NCBI RefSeq assembly: GCF_000005505.3
Contig: NC_016135.3
Span: 19,500,613-19,564,612 of the forward strand
DNA: 64,000 bases
Direction of reading: 5' to 3'
From: Brachypodium distachyon
Lineage: Eukaryota > Streptophyta > Magnoliopsida > Poales > Poaceae
This document shows positions 50,620 through 61,819 of the stretch, in pieces; positions within the stretch are counted from its first letter, which is position 1; the number at the start of each line of letters is the position of its first letter. The position numbers and the translations under genes are program-made. The notes below the pieces were generated by a model that ran no database searches, had not been told where the DNA came from, and worked only from the letters and a program-made list of their open reading frames with translations.

Positions 50620-51061
50620 TGTTATGAACGCGACAAGCAAGAACGAAGAACGGAGAATAAATCACAGCACAAGGACACACGGATTTAACGTGGAAAACCC
50701 TCTCAAACAACGAGAGGGAAAAATCACGGGTGCCAGCCAGCGAAACTTCACTATATGGGAGTGTTTACAACGCCTGAGAGATTTCACGAACTCAACTCAT
50801 CCCAAAACGCCGGCTTACAAGGGGTATATATAGCAGGAACATTAGGGCAAGTCAAATCCGTAACGGGCACACCGGAAGTTCCGGTTGGAGGCCGGAAGTT
50901 CCGCTAATTCTTGAATATCCAGAAGTTCCGCAGCAAGTTCCGCATTTTTCCGAAAAGTAACAGAGAGCAACCGGAGGTTCAGCCAGAAGTTGGGTCGGAA
51001 CTTCCGGCGCCTGGAATGGCCGGAACTTCCGGCCCCTGGGAATTTGGATCACAATCCAACA
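50620..51061 (-). repeat. Copia 3' LTR
   Basis: 442 bp, starting TGTTATGAACGCGAC and ending ATCACAATCCAACA on the plus strand. It contains about 25 bp (near 51008-51032) absent from the other LTR, apparently a duplicated GGCCGGAACTTCC-type unit. Several CCGGAAGTTCCGG-like palindromes occur within it. Confidence 0.93.
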
Positions 51062-51074
51062 AACTCCACCTTGA
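51062..51074 (-). promoter_or_regulatory. Copia polypurine tract
   Basis: On the minus strand the purine-rich AAGGTGGAGTTTG abuts the 3' LTR start (TGTTGGATTG). It is the expected primer site for plus-strand DNA synthesis. Confidence 0.65.
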
Positions 51075-51188
51075 GACAAATTCCACCTGATAACAAATTC
51101 CTCCTTGTAGCATTGTATATAGGTGATACATCAACAAATTTAATGTAGACACAACTGTCATACTGAGATCTACTAAAACCACATGAGA

Positions 51189-54100
51189 TCATAAATGAAT
51201 CAAACCTTTATACCACTGTATAGGGGATTGCTTCAAACCATAAAAGGACTTCTTCAACTTACACACAAACTCCTCTTTACCAGGAAATATGAACCCTTCA
51301 GATTGGTCCATGTAAATTTCCTCCTCAAGCTCTCCATGCAAAAATGCAGTCTTCACATCTAACTGCTCAAGCTCAAGATCATGTATAGCAACAATACCAA
51401 AGAAAGTACAGATGGAACTATGCTTTACAACTGGAGAGAACACATCATTATAATCAATACCTGGTATTTGGTTGAAACCTTTTGCCACTAACCTTGCCTT
51501 AAACCTCATATGCTCAATAGGGGACAAACCCTCCTTTCTCTTGAAAATCCATTTGCAGCGAACGGCCTTCTTTTGTTTAGGCAAGGACACAACATCCCAC
51601 GTGCCATTCTTCTCAACAGATTGCATCTCCTCTTACATGGCAGACAACCATTTAACACGGTCGTCGGAAACAATTGCTTCATTATATGTGACCGGTTCAC
51701 TATCATGCTCCACCTGGTCTGCACAACTCAAAGCATAATAAACAAGATCACACTTTTCAATTAAACGTGGGCAAGGACCTTTATTTCTCTTCGGACAGTC
51801 AGCTGCAATAGACCGTGTGGGTTGCTGCAAAACAGGTGGTGAGGGTGGAACAATATCATCATTATTATCATCATTGTTCTCATCATCATTACCATGATCA
51901 ACCTGAGCATCATCGTTGTCAACAATTTCATCAACGTGCTCCACCTGCACTTTAAGTCTCTCCTCTTCAATGCGAGAGGCATCAGCGGACAAAGTATCAT
52001 GATACATAACCTTTTCATTAAAGACAACATTCCTGCTCAGCAAAATCTTTTTAGCTTCAGGATTCCACAACCTGAAAGCTTTAACTCTAGAACCATAGCC
52101 AAGAAAAATGCACTTAACAGCTCTAAGCTCTAGCTTTCCATTATCAACGTGAGCATAAGCGGTGCAACCGAAAACTCTCAACTGTGAATAATCAGCAGGT
52201 TTACCAGACCATACCTCAATGGGAGTTTTCTTGTCAAGTGGAATAGAAGGTGACCTGTTTATGAGGTAGCATGTGGTGGAAGCCGCCTCAGCCCAAAAAC
52301 GCCTGCCCAAACCTGCATTGGACAGCATCCAACGGGCCCTCGAGATGATGGTTCTGTTCATGCGTTCAACCACGCCATTTTGCTGTGGAGTACGGGCAAC
52401 CCGTGTAGTGCCTAACAACACCATCGTTGTTGCAAAACTCCTCAAACTCATCAGAAACGAATTCACCACCATTATCAGTATGCAAATTTTTTACCTTCTT
52501 TTCAGTTTGCTTTTCTACCATAGCTTTCCACTTCTTAAACGCACCAAAAACATCAGATTTGTGTTTCGTAAAATAAGGCCAAACTTTTCTTGAGTAATCA
52601 TCAATAATTATAAGCATGTAATTAGCACCACCAATAGAAGTCTTACGAGAAGGTCCCCAAACATCGGCATGCACATAACCTAATATGCCTTTGGTGGTAT
52701 GAACGGAAGAAATGAACTTAACCCTTTTGTGCTTACCATAAACGCAGTGTTCACAAAACTCAAGTTTACTCAAGTTGCAGCCATCGATCAGTTCTCTCTT
52801 GACCAACTCTGCCATCCCATGTTCACTCATATGCCCAAGACGCATTTGCCACAGATTCGTTTTAGCACAATCATCAGAATCATTAGGTGTAGCGGCAGCA
52901 GCAAAACCAGGCAAAGTGTTACCTCTAAGAACATATAATTTGGCAGAATTCATATCACCTATCATGTGAATGAGAGAACCTCTAGATACATTCAGAAGTC
53001 TACGCCCTCCGGCGTACTTGTACCCGTCACAATCCATGGTACTAAGCGAGATCAAATTTCTGGCCATGCTTGGTACGTGCTTCACCTCTTTCAAGGTGCG
53101 TGTCATGCCATCATGGATCTTGATCTTTACAGACCCAACGCCAACAATATGACAAGGATTGTCATTGCCCACACGCACAAAATTTATAGTCTGCACAGAC
53201 TCATAAGAACTGAACCAATCCTTGTTACAACAAATATGAAAGGAACATGTTGTATCAAGAATCCATTCATCATTACGGGAAGCACAAGCAGCAAGAACAA
53301 CAAGGCAATCACCCTCAGAGCTGTCGGTAGAAACGACAACGGCCCTACCAGTACCACCGGACTTGTCTTTCAGTTTGTAGGTACCGTTCCTTTTCTCCTT
53401 GTTCTGCAGTTTATAACAATCTTCAATGACATGATTATTTTTCTTACAATACCTGCAGAACTTATCTTTTCCACGGGACTTTGAACGAGCTTTTTCGTCC
53501 CGGCTCTTATCTCGGTTGCCATAGTTGTTGTTCCTCTGCTCGGTCCTGCCACGAACCTGCAGGGTTTCTGCCTTTGACAACAACCCATTGGTCTGCACCA
53601 TAGACTTCATCTTTTCTTTCTGTCTAAGTGCTTCTAAAACCTCGTTAAGGGTTAAAGAGTCATGGCTATAAAGAATTGAATCGCGGAAATTTGTATAGGA
53701 ACTAGTCAACGAACATAAGAGTAAGATGGCTAAATCCTAATCATCATACTTAACCTCCAAAGCTTGCAAGTCAAAAACTATCTCTCGAAAAACAGTTATA
53801 TGAGATATTACCGATCCACCTTCTTGCAGCTTATGGGTAAACAACTTCATCTTTACATGCATCTTACTGGTTAGATCTTTAGACATGCATATCGATTCCA
53901 GTTTCAGCCACAGGGCTACTGCGGATTTCTCCTCCAACACTTCCTGCAAAATATTATTGGATAGATAAAGTTGAATCAATGACAAAGCCTTACGATCTTT
54001 GTGTTTCTCTTCGGCAGTCCACTCCTTTGCATCCTTCTTGCCAAAGGAATCAAGCGCTTCATCCAGATCTGAAGTTTGGACGAGAACTGCCCGCATCTTC

Positions 54101-54204
54101 ACTTGCCACAACGAGAATCGTGTGGTGTAGTTCAGCTGCGGCAGATCGAACTTCAAGGTAGAAATGTCGCAAACCCTAGGCGGAACCTGGATTTCTGATA
54201 CCAC
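51189..54204 (-). pseudogene. Broken Copia gag-pol
   Basis: From 54204 leftwards: a gag start (MVSEIQVPPRVC), a zinc knuckle CRYCKKNNHVIEDCYK, a protease region at WILDTTCSFHICC, and the integrase HHCC zinc motif (LGHMSEHGM...CEHCVYGK). The integrase core has DVWGPSR, DNGGEF and TPQQNGVVERMNR. An acidic linker and the first part of RT (AVRCKWIFKRK, LDVKTAFLHGEL, KSFYGLKQSP) follow. Lesions: a stop at about 53737 after EVKYDD, a frame change near 52400-52450 between the integrase D and E motifs, a stop at about 51630 after KWLSAM, and loss of the RT C-terminal part and RNase H. Confidence 0.93.
54194..54203 (-). promoter_or_regulatory. Copia primer-binding site (initiator tRNA-Met type)
   Basis: On the minus strand TGGTATCAGA lies two bases inside the 5' LTR. 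It is complementary to the 3' end of plant initiator methionine tRNA, the usual Copia primer. Confidence 0.88.
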
Positions 54205-54205
54205 T

Positions 54206-54622
54206 TGTTATGAACGCGACAAGCAAGAACGAAGAACGAAGAAAAAATCACAGCACAAGGACACACGGATTTAACGTGGAAAACCCTCTCAAACAACGAG
54301 AGGGAAAAACCACGGGCGCCAGCCAGCGAAACTTCACTATATGGGAGTGTTTACAACGCCTGAGAGATTTCACGAATTCAACTCATCCCAAAACGGCGGC
54401 TTACAAGGGGTATATATAGCAGGAACATTAGGACAAGTCAGATCCGTAACGGGCACACCGGAAGTTTCGGTTGGAGGCCGGAAGTTCCGCTAAGTCTTGA
54501 ATATCCGGAAATTCCGCATCAAGTTCCGCATGTTTACGAATAGTAACAGAGAGCAACCGAAGGTTCGGCCGGAAGTTGGGCCGGAACTTCTGGCCCCAGG
54601 GAATTTGGATCACAATCCAACA
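54206..54622 (-). repeat. Copia 5' LTR
   Basis: 417 bp, the same ends as its partner at 50620-51061 and lacking its extra 25 bp. Numerous scattered single-base differences between the two LTRs are visible, so insertion is not very recent. Confidence 0.93.
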
Positions 54623-55375
54623 GCTTCGTTGATCGATTCATAAAATTATCGATTCATAAAATTACCATTCCAATGGTTCCTGATATATGATCGTATTGTT
54701 CGATAATACTGTAGTTCGATGAAAAGCTCACAAATGTCGGGCATGCAAGCTTTTCATAAAATTATCAGTCCAGCACATGCTTCAAATCAGCATATACTCC
54801 AAAATAGTACGCTGATTTTACATCGTCCGCCAATGCTTCGCTGATTCGTAAATTTATCATTCCAGCATCTGACGGTCTGACCATGCTCTAGATGCGGATA
54901 GAAAGTCTGCAAAAGAAAATAATATGCATCGCGGTCTCGGAGCTCCCTCTATCACTTTTAGTGCGCACATGACGGTCAACTTATTTTCAAGCCGTCCGAT
55001 CTTCCTTCAGCGGTCCAGATACGCCCACATACTCTTTTTTTTTTTGAGGGGACACCCACATACTTTTTTTTTTGGAAGAAGACCCACATACTCAAGTGAC
55101 TCAACCGGGGCGCTTCGCCTTCAGTGGACTCGCCACGGCACCACGCCCACTGGGCTCCGGGCCGCCCGAGTCCAGATACCCGCGGGCCCGTCATCGGCGA
55201 CGAGCGCCATCCCGGCCTGTCCCATACTCCCATCCCTGTTCTGTTCCCCAGAACTCACGCTTCCCCCGTCTTTCTCCACGCCAATCTCCGTGATCCCCAT
55301 CTCAAAACAAATCTCCGTGATCCCTCGCCATAATCCCCAGCCCGACCAGCCCCCTTTTCTCCCCGCCCGGCGAGG
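54623..55375. other. Spacer and leader upstream of the small cysteine-rich gene
   Basis: Begins with the right-hand target duplication of the Copia element and AT-rich DNA with short internal repeats (ATTCATAAAATTA occurs repeatedly near 54637-54666). 55100-55375 is GC-rich and is the likely promoter and 5' UTR of the next gene. Confidence 0.4.
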
Positions 55376-57378
55376 ATGCACCTGTGGCCGTCGCTCCGGA
55401 TCCGGGACTCGTTCAAGCACGCCTACCTGGAGAAGCTGGAGCTCAACCTCGCCAATAAGAAGCACGCGCAGCGGCAGGGGCAGCAGGACCAGGGCCAACA
55501 GCAGGCGCCGCTGCTCGAGCGCTGCCCCTCGTCGAGGGGCTCGTTTGTGGCCGGAGCGCTCGAGCTCGCCTGGGACGCCGCCATGCTCCTCACGTGCTGT
55601 TGCTGCTGTTTCTGCTGCGGCGGTACGTCGTGCTAAGGCCATTTCTCTTCTGTTATAAAGGCGCTTACATTTTTCTATTTCGCTTATTGTTTAGCATTTG
55701 ACTGCCAATTAAGCATGATAAGAAACGATGCGATTGATCCTGAAATCTGTCACCATTGGGATGCAGGGCAATGTGCAGCTCGATGCCTTAATACCGTGAT
55801 TTAGTGCAGGGTATGAATTCCTGATCGATGTTCCGTCTTGTTGAATGGGTAGGAGGGTTTGCTTATTCTTACATTAATCGGATATAAGAAATTATCTCCT
55901 AAAAGCGTACACAACATTTTGGATAGGATAGGTCCTTCTAAAAAAATTAGTATGCTCGTATACCAATCAAATAAGATTGTAGGATAATCCAGCAGATAGA
56001 GGGAATAGTAGATGTAAGTTGTAGCTCCCATCATGGTCACTCTTTCACTCATCAAAGCATCACTGTTGTTACAATATGTGGGGTTGCTAAATGCTAACGG
56101 AAGTTGTGATGTGATGGGATTACTTGTACCCTTGTGGTGTCAATGTTGTTACATATATTGAAGAGCAGCAGAGTGTCTTAATCTCAGTCATGTTTGTAGC
56201 CAGCTTTTCTAGCTATGTTGTCAATGTAGGCTGTTGGAAGCACCCGAGTTTCTGCTGTTGCTTTTCTTTGAATTAGTGCATAGAATGTTTTCAGATTGAA
56301 TAAGTGAATTATTATTTCACCGGTCAAGTCACCAGCTTGATGGCCCTCCCTTGATATGTTATTGCCGGTTGTTTCATCAGGATACAAGTGAGCTAACTCG
56401 TTTCATTGCTAGCTTAACGCGATGAAAACCCGTCTCGAATAAATTTGATCATTTCAATCCATGATGTGGTTAAGTGAATTTTGACTCAGCTTGTTTTGGT
56501 TAGTCATTTTTTTTAACCATTTTAGCCAGATTACATCTATATTAATTGGTAACTGTACTTTGCATCATATCCTGCTTGTTCCTCTGAATCTGAGATCGGT
56601 GAAGAATTCATTTAGCACATTGCAATTCTGGCCAGTGGCAACATATACAGTCTATAGAAGTTGTACCTACAACTGGATTGAAGGGTAAATTCCCAAGGTA
56701 AGTGGATACTGTTGATGGCGTGGTGCTGAGGGAAAACATAAGTTGCTACAGACCATATACTTGTACTTGATCCTGAAAAGCTAACCGTGGAGAGCTTCAA
56801 TAACTCGTTTACAGTCAACCCCTATGTCCTTTATAAATCTAAGATAGGTAGTTCCTCCTACCTATTCTCGTTTTAAATGACGAGCTGTCCAATATGAAGT
56901 TGTTTTGTCGAGGGACAAACTGCTCAATGGAAGCCAATGGAATCGCTGAAAGTCGTCATGCCCTCGATATTTTAATTACAAGGGAAACCATGGTATACAG
57001 AAAAAATCTAGTTAGGCACCAAAATCTTCCGTTTTGTCTGGGCCAATTCATAATGTTTCCTAGTTTAATGTTTTCTTCTTTGCACAGATATACTAGCCAC
57101 AGCTAGTTGGTGGGCACATGCACCTTCCTGTTTTCAAACTACGAAATTTGTTTTTGTGACAGCCACATATGCTATTCCCTTCCCATTTCCACATATCTTC
57201 ACTTCATCAGCACCGCGGAATATTACATCTTTACCTCTGTGTTCTTCCATGCCATCTCCATGTTATTTTTCACCGCAAAAAGTTCACTATATTGATGCTG
57301 TCGTGTTATTTGTTTTTAACTTTGATACATTTAACAGCTTGTGGCGACGAGGAGGAAGATCATTTAACAGCTCGCTGA
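55376..57378 (+). CDS. Small cysteine-rich plant protein, two exons
   Basis: Exon 1 is 55376-55622 and exon 2 57338-57378, joined by a 1.7-kb GT/AG intron; total 288 nt, 95 residues. The N terminus MHLWPSLRIRDSFKHAYLEK is a form I recall from uncharacterised plant proteins. A Gln-rich middle, a short hydrophobic helix (ALELAWDAAMLLT) and a cysteine cluster (CCCCCFCCGAC) follow, then an acidic tail (GDEEEDHLTAR). Reading through the donor would instead add only TSC and stop, so the splice restores the acidic tail. No function is assigned; the Cys cluster could be palmitoylated or bind metal. A second short open frame in the intron is ignored. Confidence 0.72.
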
Positions 57379-58318
57379 CAATCACCTCCAGAAGGCAGGG
57401 GACTCTTTATATCAGGAAAAGCAGATAATTCCTGCACCAGTAATGACTTGAAGTCAAAGCTTCGTAGAAATGAATTTTTGGTTTTCCTCCGATATGGCGC
57501 AAATTAAGGTGCCACCAACAGATACATGTACAGGAGTACTTTTCTGTAGGAAATTTATGTAATATAGGCTTCAGGACTGATTTTTGTACTCCATAGCTGT
57601 GTCTACATTCTGGATATGGGCAGCTGTTGTCTCTGTACTGTGGTTATGCCCACTTATTCTCAGTTCTGCTTTGTTACAATTCAGAGGCTGAGCGTCATCA
57701 TCGCATGGGCATGTAGGGGGAGCTCCACCAGTGGAAAATTAACGGTGGCAGCAGATATAACGAACACGGTGAGAGTTTGAGAGGTTTGAAATTGGAATGA
57801 GATATGTGATACAGTAGATTCGAATGCCTGATCCTTGGGAACTTTTGTTTCTGAATATGTGGTCCAAAGCCAAATCATCTTTCTTCCTGGTTTCCCTTGA
57901 ACAGGCTCTCACTTCCCTGCTCAACATGTTTCTGCAGACCGCTGCAGATATATTTTTGCTACTGCTTTCTGTTAGTATTAACATGATGTTTGACAGTTTG
58001 ACTGAATGCCATTCTGTAGTGCCCGCCTGCCCGGTGATCAATGCAAATCACTACTCGTAGTTCAGTAGCGGGTGTTCGGATTTGGACATTTTACATACTC
58101 CGTATTAAAGTCCCGTTGGCGTTTATCAGAGAAGCTGGTAGGATTTTCGTCCTTGGATAGCTGCATCTACAGTCTGGATAAACGCCAACGGGACTTTACT
58201 CTTAGTAACACTTGGATTTGCCGTCCCTATTAGCCAATTCCCGCGAGTCCGCAACCCCCAGCGACGACCTCGATCTCCTATGCCTCTGTGTGTGTAGCTT
58301 CAGCTACCTACCCTCGCC
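57379..58318. promoter_or_regulatory. Intergenic region and putative promoter of the ILR1-like gene
   Basis: Includes the 3' UTR of the small cysteine-rich gene and the upstream region of the hydrolase gene. The notable feature is a 22-bp perfect inverted repeat (58106-58127 and 58177-58198), 120-210 bp before the start codon. No other element was identified. Confidence 0.45.
58106..58198. repeat. Perfect 22-bp inverted repeat with 49-bp loop
   Basis: The arm TAAAGTCCCGTTGGCGTTTA is matched exactly by its reverse complement, with two more paired bases toward the loop. It could be a small hairpin transposon remnant or a transcribed hairpin. No clear target duplication was seen. Confidence 0.9.
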
Positions 58319-61300
58319 ATGGCCACTCCCCTCCATGTCCCTTACCTCCTCCTTCTCCTCCTCTCTACCGCCTCGGCGGAGTACGCGCAGGAGCTGCTGC
58401 GGCGCGCTGAGGGGGAGCGAGAGTGGATTGTCGGCGTGCGGCGGCGCATCCACGAGCACCCGGAGCTCGCGTTCCGGGAGCACCGCACCAGCGCCCTCGT
58501 CCGCGAGGAGCTGGAGCGCCTAGGGGTCACCGCCCGCTCCGTCGCCGGCACAGGCGTCGTCGCCGACGTCGGCTCGGGCTTGCCCCCTATCGTCGCCCTA
58601 CGAGCCGACATGGACGCCCTCCCCGTCCAGGTCCGTTCCTCTCTTCCCCTCCGATGCTTACCTTGATTGTCTGGCGCGGGTGTGTTACCGGTGATTGTTG
58701 GTGAATGGCGGCGACAAATGGGAATTGTGGCTCTGGTAGTACTCCCTCCGTTCCATAATTCTTGTCAAAATATTACATGTATCTAGACATTTTTGGGCAA
58801 ATTTAAGATAAGAATTATGGAACGGAGTGAGTATGAATTTATGTAGTCCTCCCCAAAATTTCTGCAGCGGTATTGTACTTGCTGATCGTGCTTGGTTGAT
58901 CTGTATGCTCCATCACGTGCATGTTCTCGGGTGCTACTAGCCTACTAGGATGTGGTTTGCTAGAATGATCGCAATTTGTTGGTTGCACACTTTGGATGGC
59001 AGGAGTTGGTGGAGTGGGAGCATAAGAGCAGAATTGACGGTGTGATGCACGCCTGTGGTCATGATGTGCACACCGCGATGCTCCTGGGAGCAGCAAAGTT
59101 ACTTCATGAGCGCAAGGATCAGCTTAAGGTGAGTGTTTTCTTATAATTATGTTCCAAACATGAAGGATTTTGCTACTTCAGTTTTGTGCGTAGAGGCGGG
59201 GAGACAAAACACTTGAACCTCTCTTGTGAGTTCTCCCATTTTCATCTTAACGTATGTCATTTGCTAATTCTCTTGTTCTTTGTCCGAAGAAAATACAAAA
59301 CCCGTGCATAGCATGATGATAATGAATAATCAAATAGTATCATGTAAAAAATGAATAGTCAAATACTCATGATTTTAGTTCATCTTACTGTCTTAACTCA
59401 GGAAAGTAGGATGGCCATTCCCTCAAAAAAGTACTCCCTCCGATTCATAATAAGTGTCCGGAATTTAGTATAAAGTTGTACTAACATCGTACTAAATCTC
59501 TGACACTTATTATGGATCGGAGAGAGTACTCGAGATTTATGTTAACTACGGAGTACATATTTAAATTCATTTTACTCCTTTGTTCTGTGAATACACTCTG
59601 AAGAGAAGTTACATAGAGTCATAGATTAACATATATACACTATCTGTCACGTTTTGTCTTGTATGATGAAGGGAACAGTGAGACTCCTTTTCCAACCTGC
59701 TGAGGAGGGTGGTGCTGGTGCATCTCATATGATAAAAGAAGGTGTTCTCGATAGTGTTGAAGCCATATTCGCCATGCATGTTGACTATCGGATGCCGACA
59801 GGCACAATAGCTGCGCATGCAGGACCAACACAAGCAGCTGTATCTTTCTTCGTAGTGAAAATTGAAGGTAAAACCGGGAAGGCTGAAACACCACACCTAA
59901 ATGTAGATCCTATTGTCGCTGCTGCGTTTACCATCCTGTCTCTTCAACAGCTTACTTCAAGAGAAGATGATCCTCTTCACAGCCAAGTATGACATTGCCC
60001 TTTAGTAATACTATGCATTGCTGATTTTCTTCAAACACATAGTGTAAAGTAAAACCGTAGTGGGTAATGCCAACAAACAAAAAACTCTTGCAAAAACAGA
60101 GGAAAATCTTGCTTATACACACGTTACTTGGGCTAGTGTACAAGTATTCTCCCCTGTGTTGCTCAAGGTAGTGAGGTACTGTATCAGTTAACATGAACAA
60201 GTGTAACCATTTTCCCTTTGTGGAAATGCTCCTACAGACCTATGTGGTCGACCCCACCTCCATGTAATACCAGGGTTACATCATACCAGTGGCGTAGCTA
60301 GGGGGGTTGCCGGGTGGTCCATGGACCACCCTGAGATTTTCCAATCCTTTATATAACATAGTTAAAAAAGAATCAAAACATCAAAATAACTAAATTTGTA
60401 TGAATATTTTCACTGTTGGACCACCCTGGAAATTTTAGCTGGCTACGCCACTGCATCATACAGTAGCATTCCATTTTTTCTAGTTTGGATTAGGCATTAG
60501 TGCACTAATGTACCAATTTTTTCCATAACTTTTGGCATATGAAACATATTCCAGTGACGGTATTATATGGAGTATTTAAGAGGCACATGAAATGTTACTC
60601 CAGTGGCGGTATTATATGGGGAAATCAGCAGCTTTGCTAAGCATGAAACTCGTTTCGTTGCATATTTCTAGCATCAGTGAGTGTTTCTACATTCCACTGG
60701 ATGTCTTTACTCTTTAGATTCAGCAGTATAACTATATAGGTTCTCCAACCTACCTTAGGCAACAGCGGATGCTTGTAAATGTTGTTAACCAAAAAATTCC
60801 TCTGCCATACAGCCAATTAAGTTAACACTCAGGTTGATCTGTATATTTCTTTTGTTCAGGTGCTCTCTATAACCTACATCAAAGGTGGGAAATCTATTGA
60901 TGACACACCTCCAGTTGTTGAATTCGGAGGTACTTTGAGGAGCCTTACTACTGAAGGACTTCATCAGCTACAGAAAAGGCTTAAGGAGGTTAGTGTTCTG
61001 ACACAACTTAATTTACTAAAACTAGCATATGATAATAATACTGTTTTGCTGTAAATTCATCAGTCCTTCATAGTTTCTCTCTTCTGCGAGAAAAAGAGCT
61101 TCACATCACTGACAGCACCTTGTGTATTCTCTCAGAAGTCAGACATGAGTTCAAGTTTCAACTACACACCTTAATAACTTACAATTGTAACATGATCACT
61201 CATGGTCTGTTATTAGTCTTGTTTTCATGGTCAGCAATTTCTGGTTCTTTTCTTTGTGAACGGCATGCACGATGGAGTAAACATTGCTGTTATATGCCTA

Positions 61301-61819
61301 CTATATTCTTCGTATGTCAATCATTACTTATAACCATTAACAGCTTTACTATTGTGTCATGCATGCATATTGAATCGATTATTGCATCCGGAATAAATGC
61401 CTCTTCCCTTTTTCCAGGTAGTAGAAGGGCAAGCAACTGTACATAGATGCATCGGAGTTACCGAGATATTGGGGGCTCCTGACTACCCAATGTATCCTGC
61501 AGTCGTGAATGATGAGAGACTGCATAACCATGTAGAGAATGTGGGTAGAAGTTTGCTTGGTCCAGACAAGGTGAAGCCGGGAGAGAAGATCATGGCAGGC
61601 GAAGACTTCGCTTTCTACCAACAGTTAGTTCCTGGTGTTATGTTTGGCATTGGTATTCGAAACGAGGTAGTTGGCTCGGTCCACACTGCTCACAACCCAC
61701 ATTTCTTTGTTGATGAGGATGTTCTTCCGATTGGAGCTGCAGTTCATACTGCTGTTGTGGAGATGTATCTTACTGGGCGTTCGACTCTAGATGAAGATGG
61801 AACCCCGCATTTACCGTGA
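58319..61819 (+). CDS. IAA-amino acid hydrolase, ILR1-like (peptidase M20D)
   Basis: Five exons: 58319-58630, 59003-59128, 59672-59986, 60860-60988 and 61418-61819; 1284 nt, 427 residues. The N terminus [20 protein letters not shown] is a signal peptide. M20D metal ligands are visible: ACGHD (C122, H124), PAEEGG (E157/E158), MHVDYRMP (H182) and AHNPHF (H386). Family signatures are [18 protein letters not shown] and [15 protein letters not shown]. Family knowledge: these enzymes release auxin from amide conjugates, usually in the ER lumen. Here [10 protein letters not shown] (residues 213-222) has Lys where many relatives have a His (GGHAA type), and the C terminus ends GTPHLP with no KDEL-like retention signal. 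Introns 1, 2 and 3 each contain a MITE. Confidence 0.95.
58742..58829. mobile_element. Stowaway-like MITE in intron 1 of the ILR1-like gene
   Basis: CTCCCTCCGTTCCATAATTC pairs with GAATTATGGAACGGAGTGAG, and TA flanks both sides. Its inner ACATGTATCTAGA segment resembles the copy at 9488-9600. Confidence 0.88.
59434..59526. mobile_element. Stowaway-like MITE in intron 2 of the ILR1-like gene
   Basis: CTCCCTCCGATTCATAATAA pairs with TTATTATGGATCGGAGAGAG, with flanking TA. The core carries the GTACTAA repeats seen in the 40386-40478 copy. Confidence 0.88.
60287..60453. mobile_element. hAT-type MITE in intron 3 of the ILR1-like gene
   Basis: A 167-bp element with ends CAGTGGCGTAGCTAG and CTGGCTACGCCACTG, flanked by perfect 8-bp repeats CATCATAC at 60279-60286 and 60454-60461. 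No coding capacity. Confidence 0.93.

Larger units (their letters stand above)
50620..54622 (-). mobile_element. Copia-type LTR retrotransposon, internally deleted
   Basis: LTRs at 50620-51061 and 54206-54622 in the same orientation, bounded by TG...CA. Perfect 5-bp target duplications GCTTC lie at 50615-50619 and 54623-54627. The coding strand is minus: the right LTR is the 5' LTR, followed by a primer-binding site, gag, protease and integrase. Reverse transcriptase stops after the FYGLKQSP region and is followed within about 130 bp by the left (3') LTR, so most of RT and all of RNase H are missing. The integrase-before-RT order identifies Copia. The total of 4003 bp is short compared with the 5 kb or so usual for the superfamily. 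Confidence 0.95.
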
